From an uncultured Granulosicoccaceae bacterium (lineage in GTDB: Bacteria > Pseudomonadota > Gammaproteobacteria > Granulosicoccales > Granulosicoccaceae): DNA of 64,000 bases. The notes under the pieces are model-generated. The model made no database searches. It was not told where the DNA came from and worked only from the letters and a program-made list of their open reading frames with translations. Shown one piece after another: positions 40,853-50,387 of this stretch. Each line of letters begins with the position of its first letter. The stretch's first letter is position 1. The position numbers and the translations under genes are program-made. Location: NCBI GenBank assembly GCA_937951345.1, contig CALFCF010000004.1, positions 21,341 through 85,340 on the forward strand, given 5' to 3'.

Positions 40853-41698
40853 CTACAGCGTCAGAGACATGCCGTCAAATGCAGGCTCCACCCCTGCAGG
40901 TAGAGTGTTAACAAGTGTCGCGTAGTCAAGATCACCGTGCATATTGGTCAGGATAGCGCGTGCCGGAGAAATCGATTCAATAAAGATAAGAGCCTCATCG
41001 ACACTCATATGAGTTGGATGAGATTTGTAACGTAGTGCATCAACAATTAGCAGTTCAATTCCATTCAGCAGTTCACGACTTGCCGCAAGCTGCATCGATT
41101 TCATATCCGGCAGATAGACTGCATCTCCAATACGCAGACCCAGCGCATGAATATCACCGTGTTCAACCTGTATCGGCGTCAGCGTCACTACACCGCCAGC
41201 ACCTTCAACTTCAAAGGATCGCGCGGAATTGATTAAACAGGCGTTACAAAACGCCGGGTAACTACTTTCCGGGGCTTGCTCAAAACAATAGCCGAATCCG
41301 CGCGACAGGCGTTCAAGCGTTGAATGATCCAGATAAACATCAACACGACGCTGCCACTTTATCCACAATTGCCGAAGATCATCAATGCCCAGAATATGGT
41401 CGGCGTGTGCATGAGTGACGACAACGCCATCGAGGTATCCGACAGACGCATCGAGTAGTTGCGCTCGCATATCCGGACCACAGTCGACCAACACGGTTGT
41501 CAATTGATCGCGCAACCCATTGGCGATAGCGTCAGGTGCACCTGATTCGATCAGCAACGAACAACGGCGCCGGCGATTACGTGGCTCATTCGGATCACAC
41601 TGCCCCCAGTCATTGCCGATTCTGGGCACACCGCCGGACGAACCCGTACCTAGAAGCGTTAATCTGATAGCGCTCAGAATCTGTCTCCAGGATAACAA
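40853..41698 (-). CDS. MBL-fold metallohydrolase, PhnP-like
   Basis: LTLLGTGSSGGVPRIGNDWGQCDPNEPRNRRRRCSLLIE; VVVTHAHADHILGIDDLRQL. Confidence 0.88.
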   Translation of the reverse strand: MLSWRQILSAIRLTLLGTGSSGGVPRIGNDWGQCDPNEPRNRRRRCSLLIESGAPDAIANGLRDQLTTVLVDCGPDMRAQLLDASVGYLDGVVVTHAHADHILGIDDLRQLWIKWQRRVDVYLDHSTLERLSRGFGYCFEQAPESSYPAFCNACLINSARSFEVEGAGGVVTLTPIQVEHGDIHALGLRIGDAVYLPDMKSMQLAASRELLNGIELLIVDALRYKSHPTHMSVDEALIFIESISPARAILTNMHGDLDYATLVNTLPAGVEPAFDGMSLTL

Positions 41699-41783
41699 GG
41701 TGGGTTCACGAATCGAACTCGAACATTAGATCGTCAGATCAAAAAATACTGCCAGTTATTTTAATCAGATAACAACAAAATAA

Positions 41784-41813
41784 AACGCCAGGCACCACTG
41801 GGTACCTGGCGTT
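41784..41813 (-). terminator. Hairpin terminator downstream of the DUF533 gene
   Basis: AACGCCAGGCACC-ACTG-GGTACCTGGCGTT, 12/13 pairs, A/T-rich flanks. Confidence 0.7.
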
Positions 41814-41922
41814 AAATTTTCGGGCCGCTCAAGTCATAGCACCTTGAAGCCCAGCCACACTTCGAAATGTAAACCTGTTGTTACGCAGCTTATTATCAAA
41901 TACGTGGCAGATTTAACAGTGC

Positions 41923-42768
41923 TTAGCTGTAAAGCTTTGGCACACCCAGCTTGGCGTGGATCGCGTCGGCATCCGGTTCTGACATACCAAAGCCTTTAAC
42001 CAGCTGATCGAGATACTGTGCTTCTTCCTGCGAGTCCAGATCAATAGCCAGCAACGACATCAGGTACACCTGTTGTTGCATACCGGCAGGTACGCTGGCA
42101 ATGAAACCCTGAACATCGAGCGGCTGCGATAGCTCATCGTTAATGAAGTCAGCATCTTCCTGCGTCATGTCGCCTACCTGCTTGAGGATTTTTTCCTGCT
42201 CAGCGGCATCGAAGTTGCCATCACTCTTGGCGGAATTCAGCATCGCGCGAATCAGGATTTTAGCCTCTTCTTCCTGTCCGGCCTGTGGCTCAGGCTCCGG
42301 TTCTCCGGTGAGTTGCGCATTTAGCATGCCGCCCAGGGAACCACCGCCACCAGCGCCGGCACCACCACCGAGACTGTCCAACAATCCACCGAGACCACCG
42401 CTACCACCTTGCTGCGTGTCGCCGCCGAGCAAACCGCCGAGACCGCCGCCGCCACCTTGCTGGCCTTGTTGTCCCTGCCCCAGTGCACTACCGAGCATGC
42501 CGCCGAGACCGCCGCCACCTTGTTGCGCACCACCCAGCAAACCACCCAGTGCGCCACCAACACCACCGCCCTGCTGATTGCCACCGAGGAGGCCACCCAA
42601 TCCACCGGCAAGTCCGCCGCCCTGCTGGCCCTGCCCCAGCGCATTACCCAACATGCCGCCGAGACCGCCACCAGCACCACCGCCGGCTCGTCCTCTTATC
42701 ATACTGCTGGCCGCTTTCGCAGCAACAACACCTACAGCAATCTTTCCCAGTGTTCCTACAAGACTCAT
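41923..42768 (-). CDS. DUF533/TerB-like protein (YebE-like) with Gly/Gln-rich repeat region
   Basis: C-terminal ILIRAMLNSAKSDGNFDAAEQEKILKQVGDMTQEDADFINDELSQPLDVQGF; start re-called to MSLVGTLGK with GAGGAAT upstream. Confidence 0.8.
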   Translation of the reverse strand: MSLVGTLGKIAVGVVAAKAASSMIRGRAGGGAGGGLGGMLGNALGQGQQGGGLAGGLGGLLGGNQQGGGVGGALGGLLGGAQQGGGGLGGMLGSALGQGQQGQQGGGGGLGGLLGGDTQQGGSGGLGGLLDSLGGGAGAGGGGSLGGMLNAQLTGEPEPEPQAGQEEEAKILIRAMLNSAKSDGNFDAAEQEKILKQVGDMTQEDADFINDELSQPLDVQGFIASVPAGMQQQVYLMSLLAIDLDSQEEAQYLDQLVKGFGMSEPDADAIHAKLGVPKLYS

Positions 42769-42940
42769 GTTTAATTCCTCAATACGCAGACCACGGAATG
42801 TGGCCGGCAGACTCTGTGTATCTATTGTGTCAAAGCAGCGATTTAAAGGCAAAAACTGCAACAGATTGTGAAGCGGCAGTATAGCGATAGCGATATACTG
42901 CGGCGACCGCCAATCAAACCTTCAGGGTACACCAGTAATC

Positions 42941-44323
42941 ATGCCTGGACTCGACAATGTGCTTGATGCACTCGATAACGATCTGGACGCTGCACTCGAT
43001 CGATTGAAAGGATTTCTGCGGCTGCAAAGTATTTCAACCGATCCGGCCTATGCGCAACAGTGTCTTGACGCCGCCAACTGGTTAACCAGTGAGCTTTCCG
43101 ATATCGGATTCGAAGCCAAACGCCACGACACACCGGGGCATCCGATGGTGGTAGCGAAAAGCCCGAATCAATCAGACGATGGCAAGAGATTACTGTTCTA
43201 TGGCCACTATGACGTACAACCGGTCGACCCGCTTGAACTCTGGGCACGCGATCCGTTTGACCCGGTAATAGAACAACAAAACGGTCACGATGTCATCCGC
43301 GGTCGCGGCTCGGCAGATGATAAAGGTCAGCTGATGACGTTTGTCGAAGCCTGTCGTGCATGGAAAAAAATACACGGCCATGTACCACCGAATCTGACCC
43401 TGTTTTTCGAAGGTGAAGAAGAGAGTGGCTCACCTTCACTGGTGCCGTTTATGCAGCAGAACAAAGAACTGCTTGATGCCGATTTGGCGTTGGTTTGCGA
43501 CACCGGCATGTGGGACACGCAAACCCCGTCCATCTCCACCATGTTGCGTGGCATGGTTGGCGAAGAAGTAACCATCACCGGCCCGTCGAGAGATTTGCAC
43601 TCCGGTATGTATGGAGGACCGGCAATCAACCCGATACGGGTACTGACACGCATACTCGCCGAACTGCATGACGATGATGGCAGAATTATGCTTCCGGGGT
43701 TTTACGACGGTGTTGATGAATTACCCGATGCTGTAAAAGCGCAATGGCAGTCATTGAATTTCGATGAAGCGGCCTTTCTCGGTGATGTCGGCTTATCGAA
43801 ACCTGCTGGCGAACCCGGCTATAACGTGCTCGAGCAGATCTGGTCACGCCCGACTTGTGAGATCAACGGGATTTCCGGTGGTTACACTGGCGAGGGATTC
43901 AAAACCGTGCTGCCTTCAGTTGCTATAGCCAAGCTAAGTTTCAGGCTGGTGGGCAATCAGGACCCGGAAAAGATAGCCGACGCACTACATCAATGGGTTA
44001 TTGACCGATTGCCGGAAGACTGCACCGCCAGTTTTAAAAGCAAAGACGGTTCAGCTGCGACGGTTATGCCGATTGATGACCCGGTTTTTGCTGAATCGTT
44101 GAAAGCGTTAAGTGATGAGTGGCCGAAGCCCGCTGTTTATATGGGCTGCGGCGGCTCGATACCGGTTGTCGGATATATAAAAGATATTCTGAACATGGAT
44201 TCGTTACTGGTGGGGTTCGGTCTTGATGATGACGCGATACATTCACCCAACGAAAAATACAATGTCGCCAGTTTTCACAAGGGTGCTCGGAGCTGGGCGC
44301 GTATTCTGGATGCGATTCAATAA
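42941..44323 (+). CDS. M20 family dipeptidase
   Basis: LLFYGHYDVQPVDPLELW; RGSADDKGQLMTFVEA; FEGEEESGSPSL; RDLHSGMYGG. Confidence 0.92.
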   Translation: MPGLDNVLDALDNDLDAALDRLKGFLRLQSISTDPAYAQQCLDAANWLTSELSDIGFEAKRHDTPGHPMVVAKSPNQSDDGKRLLFYGHYDVQPVDPLELWARDPFDPVIEQQNGHDVIRGRGSADDKGQLMTFVEACRAWKKIHGHVPPNLTLFFEGEEESGSPSLVPFMQQNKELLDADLALVCDTGMWDTQTPSISTMLRGMVGEEVTITGPSRDLHSGMYGGPAINPIRVLTRILAELHDDDGRIMLPGFYDGVDELPDAVKAQWQSLNFDEAAFLGDVGLSKPAGEPGYNVLEQIWSRPTCEINGISGGYTGEGFKTVLPSVAIAKLSFRLVGNQDPEKIADALHQWVIDRLPEDCTASFKSKDGSAATVMPIDDPVFAESLKALSDEWPKPAVYMGCGGSIPVVGYIKDILNMDSLLVGFGLDDDAIHSPNEKYNVASFHKGARSWARILDAIQ

Positions 44324-44353
44324 CGTTGGCGTTGGCGTTGGCGTTGGCGTTGG
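44324..44353 (+). repeat. Hexanucleotide microsatellite (CGTTGG)x5
   Basis: Five perfect units starting immediately after the TAA of the M20 dipeptidase gene. Confidence 0.97.
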
Positions 44354-44356
44354 CTG

Positions 44357-44974
44357 TCAGAGGTTCGCTTCCCGGTACGCAGTCACGACAGTCGATTCCA
44401 TCACACGGGTTTGATGCGATAACAGTGACGGTGCGATTTGTTCCACCAGATCCGCCGGCACATGTTCGAGATTACCGGATGCCAGGCTACTGATTTGCAC
44501 AAACATTTTAAGGTCAGCTATCGACAACTTACCGCCAGCGAAAAATTCTCCGCCACCGCGTCTTAACAGCTCATCAAAACCGCTAAGAAATGTTTTTAGC
44601 CGTATTTCAACCAGCTGTTCTCTGGCGACACGTAGCGAGTCACCCTTTAAACCGAAAGTCTGAACCACATAATGTGTCAGGTCTTCAACTGCATCGCATA
44701 CCTCATCGCAATACAAAGCCTGTAGCGGATCCTCCGGATACAGGTCAGCCTGTTTCGCAACATAACGGCCAATCGCATTGGACTGCGTGACCATCTGACC
44801 ATCTATTTGCAGTACCGGAACCGCGCGGAATCGTAAATCACCGCGGCGCTGATTGAATTCCGGAAACTCCCAGCGCTCATCCTGATACTCGATACCAGCA
44901 GCATGCAGTGCGATGCGTAGTGGCTCACCACGACCACCAGGTATATCAAAGTAAATGAGTTTGTAGTCTGCCAA
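44357..44974 (-). CDS. Glutathione S-transferase family protein
   Basis: YKLIYFDIPGGRGEPLRIALHAAGIEYQDERWEFPEF; VPVLQIDGQMVTQSNAIGRYVAKQADLY. Confidence 0.9.
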   Translation of the reverse strand: MADYKLIYFDIPGGRGEPLRIALHAAGIEYQDERWEFPEFNQRRGDLRFRAVPVLQIDGQMVTQSNAIGRYVAKQADLYPEDPLQALYCDEVCDAVEDLTHYVVQTFGLKGDSLRVAREQLVEIRLKTFLSGFDELLRRGGGEFFAGGKLSIADLKMFVQISSLASGNLEHVPADLVEQIAPSLLSHQTRVMESTVVTAYREANL

Positions 44975-44994
44975 TGCCTTTCCCCTGACTTGAA

Positions 44995-45648
44995 TTAATT
45001 TTCGATACTACCCAGCACTTCGACGACATCACCGTTAGCCGGTGCAGCAGCATTGATGCGTAGCAACACCATTTCACCGGAGGACGGAAAGACATCAGTC
45101 AGAGCCGTTATATTGACCTGGTGTGTTACCAGTACAGCAAGTGAATCAACAGCCGAATCTGATTGGCGCTGTAACAACCACTGTCTCAGTTGTGCAGTTT
45201 GTACTTCTTCGCGCTCGTAGCGTCGAAAAAACGAGTTGATCGCCGGCAGTTCCTTTACCTCTGATACCGCATTGTCAGACCAGGCCTCACGCATCAACTC
45301 AGCGGTATCCAGACACCGACACCATTGGCTGGAATGAAATTCAACTGTTGATAAACCAGCTTGCTTAAGTTTCTCACCCATTACACGTGCCTGCTGACGA
45401 CCGACATCGTCTAGATTGCGTTGTGTCTCGCAGGCACCGATGGCAAATTCCACTGGATCACCAGTACCGGGGGCAAGCGCATGGCGTATCATAATCGCGT
45501 AGGACGCCGGATCTTTGTTGGCCTCGATCACAAAGTTGTGCAAAGCATTGAGCTCACTACTGTTAACTGCGAGCGAAACCATGAACAACGAAGCTGCAAC
45601 TGTCCACTTTCCGGCTGTCCGGAAAAACCCTCTTTGTTCGCAAATCAT
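44995..45648 (-). CDS. Histidine phosphatase family protein (exported)
   Basis: YAIMIRHALAPGTGDP; NLDDVGRQQARVMGEKLKQAGL; SQWCRCLDTAELM. Confidence 0.82.
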   Translation of the reverse strand: MICEQRGFFRTAGKWTVAASLFMVSLAVNSSELNALHNFVIEANKDPASYAIMIRHALAPGTGDPVEFAIGACETQRNLDDVGRQQARVMGEKLKQAGLSTVEFHSSQWCRCLDTAELMREAWSDNAVSEVKELPAINSFFRRYEREEVQTAQLRQWLLQRQSDSAVDSLAVLVTHQVNITALTDVFPSSGEMVLLRINAAAPANGDVVEVLGSIEN

Positions 45649-46502
45649 CGTGGCTTTCCCAATATGTCAGTAATGCCCGGTGTTTCTAATCCGAGCGCAT
45701 CAGCACGGTCCTGTTGTAACCGCAGATCAAGCGGCAAACCCGGTATGCCATATCCCTGTACCGCCTGTGTACGATCCTGATAGTCAATACCCCAGTATTC
45801 CAGCATACGTACACCAAAACTGTATCGACTAGCTGCCTCGCCACCGGCAATGTTGATGGTGCCGGACTCATTCACCAGATCCAGAGCCAGCGTGCACAGA
45901 TGTGTAGCCAGCGTCCGGTCGTGTACCGGCTGCCGAATGACATCAGTGAACAATTGCAGTGACTCACCCGCTTCTAGTCGTTGTTTAAATCCGGCGGTAC
46001 CGCGGTCAATAACATCGGTCCCATAAATCAGCGAAGTACGCACTATGATCGCATCCGGACAAGCCAGCGTAAGCGCGTGTTCACCGTTGGTTTTGGAGAC
46101 AGCATACAGATTGGCTGGTATCGGATTGGCTTCGGCATCATCGGCAAATGGTGCATCAACACCATTGAATACGGTGTCACTGGAGACACTGACCAGCCGG
46201 CAGCGGAGCTTACGGGCAGCTTCTGCGATAAAAGCCGTGCCGCTTTCGTTAACCCGTACCATGTCCGCTTCCTCACCACCGGGATTACAGGCAGCACAGT
46301 GAATAATGGCATCCGGCTTCTCAGCCAGAATGGTGTCAAGAACAGCAGCGCGTCGGGTGATATCGAGCTGCAGCGACTGTCCGGGGTCCGGCACCTGCTG
46401 CGGATTGCGGCAAACCCCGATCACTTCGGCTCTTTCGGCTGCAATCGGAATTAACGCTTGTGCAAGGTATCCGCTGGCGCCGGTAACAAGGAGTTTTTGC
46501 AT
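45645..46502 (-). CDS. NAD-dependent epimerase / dTDP-4-dehydrorhamnose reductase-like SDR
   Basis: LLVTGASGYLAQALIPIA; YAVSKTNGEHAL; overlaps the downstream start by 4 nt. Confidence 0.85.
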   Translation of the reverse strand: MQKLLVTGASGYLAQALIPIAAERAEVIGVCRNPQQVPDPGQSLQLDITRRAAVLDTILAEKPDAIIHCAACNPGGEEADMVRVNESGTAFIAEAARKLRCRLVSVSSDTVFNGVDAPFADDAEANPIPANLYAVSKTNGEHALTLACPDAIIVRTSLIYGTDVIDRGTAGFKQRLEAGESLQLFTDVIRQPVHDRTLATHLCTLALDLVNESGTINIAGGEAASRYSFGVRMLEYWGIDYQDRTQAVQGYGIPGLPLDLRLQQDRADALGLETPGITDILGKPR

Positions 46503-46640
46503 AGTTAAATGGATGCTGCAGATGAGCCGATATAGGCATTATGTTACTAAAACGGCAGCACATACAGTCCGGCAACATGCTGCAACCAGTCGGCCGCGTT
46601 AGCTGTGCAAACATTAGCCATCATGGGCTAGGAGCAACGG

Positions 46641-47222
46641 TTGTCGACAAGACAAACCGGATTATCAATGGTCGCTGGTAAAAAGTTAGAAAAAACGCCC
46701 GGCTCACACCAAAGTCCTGTTTGCAACGGCAAAAACATTTGCAAAGGACTGAGCACAAGCTGCCTGATGCTTGTTGTTCTCACACTTCTATTGACCGGTT
46801 GTGTGACAACAACCAACCACTGTGGCAACGAGCAACGCGACTGGTCTGATCTGCAGTTCCCCAAAGAAAACTATTGCTCCGTACCGTCCTACGTCCCGTT
46901 TGCGAAACAATACGAAGCGGCCAACAAAGCCGTCTGCAAGGTGCACGACAACAACAGCGGAAAGTACGCGACAATGACGCAGCATGAAGCAGACAAGCGT
47001 TTCCTGTGCGACTACATCAAGCACAGTGAGTTTCCCTGGGGTGTCAGACATGTTACCGGCTATCTGAGCTATTTAACTTTACGTGCAGGCGCTGTTAGCT
47101 CAACTGAGGCACACACTGATAACACCAATCATTTAACCGAATCAGCCAGTCCGTCAGTTTTATCTGATGGTCACGCAGAGGCGGTAAAAAATTCGCAAGG
47201 TCAGTCGATTACTGTTGAGTAG
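46641..47222 (+). CDS. Putative small lipoprotein, unknown function
   Basis: Hydrophobic segment and lipobox LLLTGCVTTTN; start may be internal. Confidence 0.5.
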   Translation: MSTRQTGLSMVAGKKLEKTPGSHQSPVCNGKNICKGLSTSCLMLVVLTLLLTGCVTTTNHCGNEQRDWSDLQFPKENYCSVPSYVPFAKQYEAANKAVCKVHDNNSGKYATMTQHEADKRFLCDYIKHSEFPWGVRHVTGYLSYLTLRAGAVSSTEAHTDNTNHLTESASPSVLSDGHAEAVKNSQGQSITVE

Positions 47223-47330
47223 TTCGCCAGCAAGCTGTATGCAACCCTGTCTTGCCTGGACCGAAAAACTGAAAGTTCCAAACGTGTTTGTAACGAGTTC
47301 CACGTTACGCACAGTATCAGGCAGCGATTT

Positions 47331-48686
47331 CTATTTTCCGAATACCTGATCAATCTGCTCAACGATAAACTCATAGTCCGGATTGTAGGTTGTACGGGCT
47401 ACAGCTGTCCCGTCCGGTGACGGTGTGTGTTGCGCACCGAACCAGTGATTATCCGATCGCATGCATCCAAAAAAGATATCCGGGGTATTACCGTTGCACA
47501 CTAATATACGGCGAGATTGACCAAACAACGGATTGTCTGCGTGGTTGATCAGACTGAGGTGTGATTGATTCAGCACACGCAGATCAAGATGGCGGGAGAA
47601 TCGATGAATCTCAGTCGAACGCAAATCGATTGACGTATCGTTTGTGTACAAAATGAATCGCTTGTTATCGCTAACCATACGTTTGCGATAGATATTCCGC
47701 GAGTAATCAACATCAACCACTGAATCTTTTGCGGTAGCCACCATAACCACCGGCATATCTAACGTACGCCGCCGCCAGCGGTGTTTCAGGTATCGGCTGG
47801 TATTGAAATACTGCGTGGTTGAATTAATCGGAATAGAGTTGTATTTCGCCGGGTTGTCCTCAATGATCATTCCACCAAAAACCCAGGGCTTGAACTGTTG
47901 GTACAACCACGCCCATCGCAACAAATGATTGAGCTTGCTGTGATAGGCCGGTGAAACCAAAAACAAACCGGCAATATGCGGATTCTCCAAAGCCAGAATA
48001 GTTGCTATAACACCACCCAGTGAAAACCCACCGACATAAAGTGCTACATCGTCAGAGTGCCAGTTAGTGAGATGATCACGTGCAGCTGATAACCATTGCC
48101 GATAGGACACATCCAGCATCGCTTCAGGTGTTGTGCCATGGCCGGGTAAAAGAACTGCGCGGACATCAAACCCGAGCGTCGACAGTGATTGCGCCATATC
48201 ACGCCATACGAACGGTGAATCGTTAAGCCCGTGGAACAACAGAAAACGCCCGCGATAAGGCACTGTCGGATCGGCGGTAATTTCGAAAGGTGCGTTTATT
48301 TCAACCGCCAGCGGTTGGCGATGCTGCAATTGATTTTGCGCGATATACCTTTTCGCAGCCAGCACATAGGCATTGAAGTCCTGATCAGCTTCGGGAAAGC
48401 CGTCCGATTCAGCTGCACTAACTGCGACAACCGTTAGTTTCCAGATTAGTACAAATAAAAAAAAACTGATGGTGCCATCAACGGTTAGCCTATTTTTGTT
48501 TATGCTCTGCAACCCGATCCGTTTGCACACAGTCCAGATGCCTATAATCCATTGAGCGTGTTTAGAAGTTCGACTATTCACCAAAGATATTACCTGTTGA
48601 ACCACAAACGCTGTTACGAATTCAGCACAGAAAGCCGGTCGCTGGAATGACAACCTATCTGATTCCGGGCCTGCCCCGACGTTCAT
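47331..48686 (-). CDS. Alpha/beta hydrolase (lysophospholipase-like), exported
   Basis: FLLFHGLNDSPFVWRDMAQSL; LPGHGTTPEAM; VGGFSLGGVIAT. N-terminal start uncertain. Confidence 0.8.
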   Translation of the reverse strand: MNVGAGPESDRLSFQRPAFCAEFVTAFVVQQVISLVNSRTSKHAQWIIGIWTVCKRIGLQSINKNRLTVDGTISFFLFVLIWKLTVVAVSAAESDGFPEADQDFNAYVLAAKRYIAQNQLQHRQPLAVEINAPFEITADPTVPYRGRFLLFHGLNDSPFVWRDMAQSLSTLGFDVRAVLLPGHGTTPEAMLDVSYRQWLSAARDHLTNWHSDDVALYVGGFSLGGVIATILALENPHIAGLFLVSPAYHSKLNHLLRWAWLYQQFKPWVFGGMIIEDNPAKYNSIPINSTTQYFNTSRYLKHRWRRRTLDMPVVMVATAKDSVVDVDYSRNIYRKRMVSDNKRFILYTNDTSIDLRSTEIHRFSRHLDLRVLNQSHLSLINHADNPLFGQSRRILVCNGNTPDIFFGCMRSDNHWFGAQHTPSPDGTAVARTTYNPDYEFIVEQIDQVFGK

Positions 48687-48832
48687 TTTACCCCGCGCAA
48701 TGGCACGGGAAGTAATCTTTTAGTCGTCATTATTTACGTGACCCGGCACCTCGCAAAGCATTTTTAGCTACTATGCGTTCACAGAGCGATCACATCCAGC
48801 CACCGCCGACGTCTTGACCGGATCACACCAAC

Positions 48833-50362
48833 ATGACCAATAGAACCCGCAGCCGGCGCAGATCGCGCAAGTCTCATCAGGCGACCAACCTGCAAAGCGG
48901 TGCGTCCCCGTACATCAAACGCAATTTGCCACATTTTGATCCGCTTGATCCAGAACAGGTTGAGCGCATCAATCAGCAGGTTGACTGGATGCTCGAGAAT
49001 ATCGGCATTGCATTTCGCGACGATCCGAAAGCTTTGGCAATCTGGCAGAAAACAGGAACCAAAATCGATGGCGATCGAATATTTGCCGATGCTAAATGGG
49101 TACGTGAATTGTGCAGCCAGGCACCGACTGAATTTGAACAACTCGCCCGGAATCCGGACCGATCCGTTGTCATCGGCGGAAACAATCAAGTATTTGCACC
49201 AATATACGGTGCACCGTTTGTACGTGACCTCGAAAACGGTCGGCGTTACGCCACATTCGACGACTTTGAAAAACTGGTCAAGCTGGTGGCCATGCACCCC
49301 AACCTGCATCACAGCGGATTAGTAGTCGCAGAACCTACCGACATCCCGGTATCCAAACGTCATCTGGATATGGTTCATGCCCATATGACACTGACTGATA
49401 AGCCGCATCTTGGTGCAATCACCGAAAAAAGTCGTGCGCAGGACAGCGTGGATCTGGCAGAAATTCTCCACGGTACAGATACCATGGATAACAATGTGGT
49501 GATCATGGCTAACGTCAACACTAATTCACCCTTACTGGTTGATCGCGTTGTCAGTGAGGCGATTCAGGTATATTCATCACGCGGTCAGGCAATGGTCGTT
49601 ACACCGTTCATCCTGACTGGCGCGATGGGGCCGGTATCAACGGCGGCGGCCGTTGCACAAGCCATGGCTGAATCGATGATCTGTTGCGCGTTCACACAAT
49701 TGGTTAAACCCGGCGCACCTTTTGTCATGGGCAACTTTCTATCCTCAATGAGTCTCAAATCGGGCGCACCCACTTTCGGTATGCCGGAACCTGTTACGTC
49801 TAACTATGCCATCGGTCAAATGGCACGAGAACTCGGCTTGCCCTTACGTTGTGGCGGTTCGTTAACCGCATCGAAAATTGAAGATGCGCAGGCAGCTTAT
49901 GAAAGTGCAGATTCCATGCATTCAACAGTACTGGCAGGCTCGAACTACACGTTACATGCTGCAGGTTGGCTCGAAGGAGGACTGGCAACCGGTTTTGAAA
50001 AACTGGTAATGGATGCTGACCGACTCGGCAGTTATCAGAAAATCATGCAGGGGCTTGATGTCAGCGACGATCAATTTGCGCGTGATGCCTACGAAGAAGT
50101 CGAACCCGGTGGACATTTCCTCGGGTCGGCGCACACTATGCGCCACTATCAGACCGCGTTTTACGACGCGACATTAAGTGACAGCGAAAACGTCGAAAGC
50201 TGGGAGGAAAAAGGCAGTCAGGACATGCGCCGCCGCGCCTTTGACAAATGGAACCGTATGCTTGACGTATACGAGACACCGCCGATGGACATTTCAGTTC
50301 GTGAAGCACTGGATGACTATGTCGCGCGACGCAAAAGTGAATTGCCCGATGCGTGGTATTAA
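48833..50362 (+). CDS. Trimethylamine methyltransferase (MttB) superfamily protein, non-pyrrolysine type
   Basis: HFDPLDPEQVERINQQVDWMLENIGIAFRDDPKAL; QGLDVSDDQFARDAYEEVEPGGHFLGSAHTMRHYQTAFY; no internal amber codon. Confidence 0.85.
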   Translation: MTNRTRSRRRSRKSHQATNLQSGASPYIKRNLPHFDPLDPEQVERINQQVDWMLENIGIAFRDDPKALAIWQKTGTKIDGDRIFADAKWVRELCSQAPTEFEQLARNPDRSVVIGGNNQVFAPIYGAPFVRDLENGRRYATFDDFEKLVKLVAMHPNLHHSGLVVAEPTDIPVSKRHLDMVHAHMTLTDKPHLGAITEKSRAQDSVDLAEILHGTDTMDNNVVIMANVNTNSPLLVDRVVSEAIQVYSSRGQAMVVTPFILTGAMGPVSTAAAVAQAMAESMICCAFTQLVKPGAPFVMGNFLSSMSLKSGAPTFGMPEPVTSNYAIGQMARELGLPLRCGGSLTASKIEDAQAAYESADSMHSTVLAGSNYTLHAAGWLEGGLATGFEKLVMDADRLGSYQKIMQGLDVSDDQFARDAYEEVEPGGHFLGSAHTMRHYQTAFYDATLSDSENVESWEEKGSQDMRRRAFDKWNRMLDVYETPPMDISVREALDDYVARRKSELPDAWY

Positions 50363-50387
50363 AAAATTGCGCTCGCAGATAAAGAAG

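Noticed and set aside
42143-42884. Proline-rich + strand ORFs opposite the DUF533 gene
   Set aside because: Antisense translations of the Gly/Gln-rich coding repeats; no start context or domain evidence.
44223-44414. 63-aa + strand ORF containing VGVGVGVGVG
   Set aside because: Created by the CGTTGG microsatellite and overlapping the end of the M20 dipeptidase in another frame.
48833-50362. Pyrrolysine-containing MttB
   Set aside because: The reading frame is uninterrupted to TAA; no in-frame amber codon, so the non-Pyl branch is more likely.
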